Source: Abditibacteriaceae bacterium
GTDB lineage: Bacteria > Armatimonadota > Abditibacteriia > Abditibacteriales > Abditibacteriaceae
Assembly: GCA_019239895.1 (NCBI GenBank)
Contig: JAFAZH010000004.1
Span: 186,001-250,000, forward strand
Length of the DNA stretch: 64,000 nt
Direction of reading: 5' to 3'
Below the pieces are notes generated by a model that was not told the DNA's origin, ran no database searches, and was given only the letters and a program-made list of their open reading frames with translations. Position numbers and translations under genes: made by a program. Below are positions 60,713-64,000 of this stretch, in pieces (positions within the stretch are counted from its first letter, which is position 1; the number at the start of each line of letters is the position of its first letter).

Positions 60713-61789
60713 ATGGAACATCTAACCAGACGAAACTTTCTCAAAGTGACAGGAGCCAGCGTAGCCCTACTCTCTTGGCCAAAGCTCAGTCACACGGCGG
60801 AAACCATAGACTTAGTTCCCGACACACAGCGACCAAGCAGCCGAAGTGTAACTGGTCAGGATAACAGGCAATACATTACTTGCTTTTATCAGTTTGGCAA
60901 GCAGGCTCTGGCAGCACTGGGCGGTCAGAATGGGCTGCCTAATGGCCCACAGTATCTCCATATCTTCTCGCACAGCCATCCAGGTATGCAGCCACACCCT
61001 GATACCGCTCACGAGATGCGTGCGCTGGGCAATAGCTTTAAATATGCTTTAGCGTTCGATGTACATAAATACAAAGGCTGGCAAACTGCCACCGATGACC
61101 AGCTCAAAACCTGGGCCACCCAATTTCGGGAACAGGCTTTAGATGCTAATGGGCCAGCCGACTACTTTGCTTTTAATGAAATGCCCACCACGGGTTCCAT
61201 CACTCCGCATCTGCGCGCTCAGACCGCACAACTCGTGCGCCATTTGCATAATGCAGGTGGTGGACCCAAGTTGCGCGGCGTATTTTACTTTACGGAACGC
61301 AATCTGAACCCCAATTTATGGACAGGCGACGCCGATGATTTCTGGGCAGCCCTTGATGAAACCTGCGACTTGGTAGTTGGCGAGCACTACCATAGTTATA
61401 GTTTTGCAATGGAGAAGACTGCTGAACAATATGCGGCACATCTTTTTGCCCTGCCTCAATGGTTAAAGGCCACTGGCAAACCAGCACAAACTGCTATCGC
61501 TAACAGCAAATATGCTGTACTGCATTCATCTTTCTATGGCACTCCCATTACAGGTTGGGCTGGGGTTGAGTCCGACAAGCAGGATGAGGCCAGCTTAGAT
61601 AAATACTTCCAGCATGTGGTAGAGGCCACGCGTCTGAGTGAGTTCGGCCAGCAACGCATCGCCTTTGGCCCCTTAGCTACCAAGAACCTTGATCCTCGCG
61701 CTTTACCTGTCCTCGCTCGCGTGCTCCATCAAGATACTCAAGCTTTCGCTGCTGAACAACTAAAGACAGGTCTGCAAGATAAGCAATGA
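60713..61789 (+). CDS. Exported protein of unknown function with a twin-arginine signal
   Basis: The 358-residue protein begins with HLTRRNFLKVTGASVALLSW, a clear Tat signal. The mature part has an all-mixed alpha/beta pattern with Trp- and Tyr-rich stretches (FDVHKYKGWQTATDDQLKTW, VVGEHYHSYSF) that could fit a TIM-barrel glycosidase, but I recognise no catalytic pair with confidence. I chose the ATG at 60713; a GTG at 60692 gives seven more residues. Its stop overlaps the next ATG by four bases (ATGA), which points to coupled translation. Confidence 0.75.
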   Translation: MEHLTRRNFLKVTGASVALLSWPKLSHTAETIDLVPDTQRPSSRSVTGQDNRQYITCFYQFGKQALAALGGQNGLPNGPQYLHIFSHSHPGMQPHPDTAHEMRALGNSFKYALAFDVHKYKGWQTATDDQLKTWATQFREQALDANGPADYFAFNEMPTTGSITPHLRAQTAQLVRHLHNAGGGPKLRGVFYFTERNLNPNLWTGDADDFWAALDETCDLVVGEHYHSYSFAMEKTAEQYAAHLFALPQWLKATGKPAQTAIANSKYAVLHSSFYGTPITGWAGVESDKQDEASLDKYFQHVVEATRLSEFGQQRIAFGPLATKNLDPRALPVLARVLHQDTQAFAAEQLKTGLQDKQ

Positions 61790-62214
61790 ATACTCCTCTC
61801 GTCCGCCCGGCACAACCCCATGATGCCGATGCCATCTTCTCTCTGCTCATGCAGTTTGCCATGAGTTACCAACCCGACCGTGCCACCTTCGATGTTCACT
61901 TTCCACAACTTTTGCAGTCTGGCCATGCCACGTTATTCGTCGCTATATTAAACGAGCAAGTTGCGGGGTATATTCTGGGTTTTGAGTTATTGACGCTTTA
62001 TGCTAATGGCCCCATCATGGAATTGCAAGAATTGATGGTTGACCCGCAGCATCGCAGCAAAGGCTTCGGTCGCGCCTTGGTGGAAGCCGCTATCGAGCAA
62101 GCTAAGCAAAGACATTGTGTAGAAGTCGTAGTGCCGACGCGACGGGCACGAGACTACTATGTTAAGCTGGGTTTTGTAGAGACCGCGAGTTACTTCAAAC
62201 GCAAGCTGTCTTAA
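61786..62214 (+). CDS. GNAT family acetyltransferase
   Basis: The 142-residue protein is a single GNAT domain with ELQELMVDPQHRSKGFGRALV (motif A) and KLGFVETASYFKRKL at the end. Acceptor unknown. It is translationally coupled to the Tat protein through an ATGA overlap. Its stop lies 2 bp from the stop of the convergent gene. Confidence 0.88.
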   Translation: MNTPLVRPAQPHDADAIFSLLMQFAMSYQPDRATFDVHFPQLLQSGHATLFVAILNEQVAGYILGFELLTLYANGPIMELQELMVDPQHRSKGFGRALVEAAIEQAKQRHCVEVVVPTRRARDYYVKLGFVETASYFKRKLS

Positions 62215-62215
62215 T

Positions 62216-63568
62216 TCAGGGATTCGCCAAAGGTGCTTTACGAAAGCGATAGACATGCACTTCAAAGGGGCCAAACCAGTCGGTGAACTTGCCGCTTTCC
62301 GCTTGCACCGTGCGCGGCGACTCGAACATCACTTCACCCTGTTTCGTCCAAGCTGGTAACCCGCTAAACTCGACCTGCACCGTTGCTCCCTCACGTTTGC
62401 AGGCCAAGATGAAAATATCATCCCCACCTTCGCGCACGCAGAACTCGACACCTAACTTGCTGTTGTTAGTGGGTGCAGAGGTCGGTTTTATGTCGGGTTT
62501 TCCAGCGGGATTAGTTTGAATCGCCTCAACTTTAACGGGCAGTTTGGAGTCGGGAGCGACCAGAGCTGGGTAAAGTGGACTGTGTTCGCCTATCTCCTCA
62601 ATCACCGGGCGTAGCACCCGATTCCAAAAACGCCAGTTCCAGCCGAGTCTGGCATCTTCAGGCGTCATTGCTTTGGGAATGTGGCCGCCAAAATAAAAAA
62701 TGCCCCGTGCCCCGTTGATGATGGCCTGATAGGTCATAAAGCGTTCTTCGGCAAAGGTTGGAAAGCGGAGAGTTTTGCCCGGCTTAATCACGCCGCTCCA
62801 GGCGATCTGTAAAATCATCCACACTGGCATCTTGCCAGCCCCAACCTGCATCATGGTTTTGGTGTAATCGCCGACCATGCTGATTTCTTTATTGGGCAAT
62901 AGAGAGTGTCCACCCGGCGGATAGCCAACGGGATAAATGTCAGCAGCTAAAATATCTGCCGTGACGTTATATGGCTGCATGGTTTGCACGGTGCCGCGCG
63001 GGGCCTGAGTGACTTCAATAGGGTGCTGTGGGTCTAATTGGCGGATGATGTTACTGGCGTGCAGAATAGGCGAGACTGGCACCTTACCCCACTCCGGCTC
63101 ATCTACGGTCTTCCACGCTCCCAGACCAGGGTGATGTTTAAAGTGATTCACCAACTTGCGCAGCATCGCTTCATGCTGGGCATCAGTGGGGCCAAGTTGC
63201 GCTAACTCTCGCAAGCCGACCAGACAGTGCATCCCGTAGCGGGCAGCGGCAGCCTCCCATTTATCTTCTTGCGCAATGGCCGCATCGTCCCAATCTCTAC
63301 CCATGACCCCCGTGCGCAAAAACGTTGCACCCGCATCATGCAACTCTTCAATCGTGTTTTTGCCATTAGGAGCTTTGCCATCTGGCGGTGGCGGCATAGT
63401 AAAGCCAATAGGAAAGACCTTCTGGCCATTAATAATCAGCACCTTATCGGGGTTAATGCTGACCTGCGCCCCATCTTGCGCCTTGAGCGGGGACATCCTC
63501 AAAAGCAACAGCCAACACAGGCCCAAGCTGAACCATTGAGCGGTAAAAATTCGTGCTACATTCGGCAA
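62216..63568 (-). CDS. Exported TIM-barrel glycoside hydrolase-like protein
   Basis: The 450-residue protein has a signal peptide (hydrophobic FSLGLCWLLLLRM then ending near LKAQDG) and a barrel-type pattern with acidic TVDEPEWGK (D156, E157 and E159 in this numbering) as a possible catalytic strand end, plus NGARGIFYFGGH and PVWMILQIAWSG. It resembles clan-A-type enzymes but the family is not certain. I chose the TTG at 63568: AAGGAT is 6 bp upstream and the signal peptide begins there. A longer frame to 63700 overlaps the upstream small gene by 122 bp. Confidence 0.75.
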   Translation of the reverse strand: MPNVARIFTAQWFSLGLCWLLLLRMSPLKAQDGAQVSINPDKVLIINGQKVFPIGFTMPPPPDGKAPNGKNTIEELHDAGATFLRTGVMGRDWDDAAIAQEDKWEAAAARYGMHCLVGLRELAQLGPTDAQHEAMLRKLVNHFKHHPGLGAWKTVDEPEWGKVPVSPILHASNIIRQLDPQHPIEVTQAPRGTVQTMQPYNVTADILAADIYPVGYPPGGHSLLPNKEISMVGDYTKTMMQVGAGKMPVWMILQIAWSGVIKPGKTLRFPTFAEERFMTYQAIINGARGIFYFGGHIPKAMTPEDARLGWNWRFWNRVLRPVIEEIGEHSPLYPALVAPDSKLPVKVEAIQTNPAGKPDIKPTSAPTNNSKLGVEFCVREGGDDIFILACKREGATVQVEFSGLPAWTKQGEVMFESPRTVQAESGKFTDWFGPFEVHVYRFRKAPLANP

Positions 63569-63578
63569 GGCAAAATCC

Positions 63579-63812
63579 TTATTGAGCCTGCTGACTTTGC
63601 TGCTCTGCTGCCAACGGCTGCTTGTCCGCACCACTCCATTGCGGCTCTTGCTGCTGCACCCCACGAGTGGCATCATGCGCTTCAATAATGGAATGGGCAC
63701 GCTCCAAGATTTGTTTCCGATCTTCCGTGTCCATGCAACTCAAAAGAATAGCAATGCTTTGTGCGACATGCTCAACCCATTCTGCATAGTCCAAATGAGG
63801 ATTCTGTATCAT
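63579..63812 (-). CDS. Small protein of unknown function
   Basis: The 77-residue ORF, with an AAGGATA ribosome site 8 bp upstream of its ATG, is mainly helical (YAEWVEHVAQSIAILLSCMD, RKQILERAHSIIEAHDAT) and ends in a Gln-rich tail. No family is recognised. It lies 10 bp before the TTG start of the glycosidase-like gene, with which it is likely co-transcribed. Its own start lies 27 bp after the stop of the gene cut by the right edge. Confidence 0.6.
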   Translation of the reverse strand: MIQNPHLDYAEWVEHVAQSIAILLSCMDTEDRKQILERAHSIIEAHDATRGVQQQEPQWSGADKQPLAAEQQSQQAQ

Positions 63813-63839
63813 TAACGGTTATCCTTGGTTAACTTTATT

Positions 63840-64000
63840 CTATGGCCTCGATTTATCCGCTTGCGCTATGCGGAGCTTGACTCTGGAAGCATCAATGCGA
63901 CGCTGCCAGTCACCATCCCAGCCTTGATCGAAGGCCATCTGGCAGAGACGTATAACGTCGTGGTAATTGCGCCTGCGATCCTGCAAGAGCGAGAGCAAAT
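63840..64000 (-). CDS. C-terminal end of a protein cut by the right edge
   Basis: An open frame enters from the right edge and ends at the TAG at 63840-63842. The 52 visible residues (LQDRRRNYHDVIRLCQMAFD, then WQRRIDASRVKLRIA near the end) are helical and charged, with no stop and no family I recognise. The tight spacing with the next gene on the same strand supports that it is coding. Confidence 0.5.
   Translation of the reverse strand, partial: LLSLLQDRRRNYHDVIRLCQMAFDQGWDGDWQRRIDASRVKLRIAQADKSRP

Overview
The window is a 64 kb piece of a bacterial chromosome of moderate GC (low to mid fifties per cent by eye), densely coding, with most genes in short same-strand runs. The gene mix points to an environmental Gram-negative-type heterotroph: a Hfq protein encoded next to miaA, DapF plus DapL (the LL-diaminopimelate aminotransferase route to lysine and peptidoglycan), KdpFABCDE, Tad secretion parts, several twin-arginine or Sec exported proteins, PIG-L and DUF2911 proteins, SUMF1-fold proteins, a large beta-helix protein and phytanoyl-CoA dioxygenase-like proteins. 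Armatimonadota or Abditibacteriota is my best guess, but it rests on gene content only; no rRNA or phylogenetic marker is present.

Layout. 1-13.2 kb: exported and accessory proteins (PIG-L deacetylase, DUF2911, VanX-like dipeptidase, 1011-residue beta-helix protein, YdcF-like protein, Gly-rich small protein, TrmH-type methyltransferase, EamA transporter, class I glutamine amidotransferase, two tandem SUMF1-fold proteins). 13.2-20.4 kb: tadA-tadB-tadC, a beta-propeller protein, pdxT, a DUF5519 protein and an SRPBCC membrane protein, all on the minus strand. 20.4-23.8 kb: a GH26-like glycosidase overlapping miaA, then hfq with a long disordered N-terminal extension. 24.0-32.3 kb: complete kdp operon, with a tiny membrane peptide and kdpF, ending in kdpDE. 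32.4-38.4 kb: dapF-dapL, an AT-richer ATPase/TOPRIM (OLD-like) gene that looks acquired, and an MsbA-type ABC exporter. 38.5-44.6 kb: tRNA-Leu(CAG), a degenerate ROK protein, pgi, manA, tpx, a DUF1259 protein. 44.7-49.6 kb: secreted glutathione peroxidase, DEDDh exonuclease, membrane protein, metallophosphoesterase, soluble transhydrogenase. 49.6-64 kb: hybrid histidine kinase, two convergent PhyH proteins, a phosphoesterase/PQQ-propeller protein, a lysozyme-like protein, an ADP-ribosylglycohydrolase, GNAT acetyltransferases and exported proteins, with a gene cut by the right edge.

The most unusual feature is not a gene. Many intergenic gaps hold a long, perfect or nearly perfect inverted repeat (15-30 bp arms) whose sequence differs from gap to gap. 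Some sit inside operons (kdpB/kdpC, kdpD/kdpE, dapF/dapL, pgi/manA), some between convergent genes, several overlap or supply the stop codon of the upstream gene, and some are nested in one another. Few have the U-tract of a normal terminator. I rank this set of palindromes as the best candidate for an undescribed system.

Other points of interest: a small zinc-ribbon ORF that seems to start at ATT, a Gly-rich peptide with a perfect ribosome binding site, a ROK protein without kinase motifs, a Tpx with one cysteine, SUMF1 proteins lacking the formylglycine-generating cysteines, helically phased TTTAC boxes before kdp, and possible leaderless genes. No intergenic gap exceeds 300 bp.
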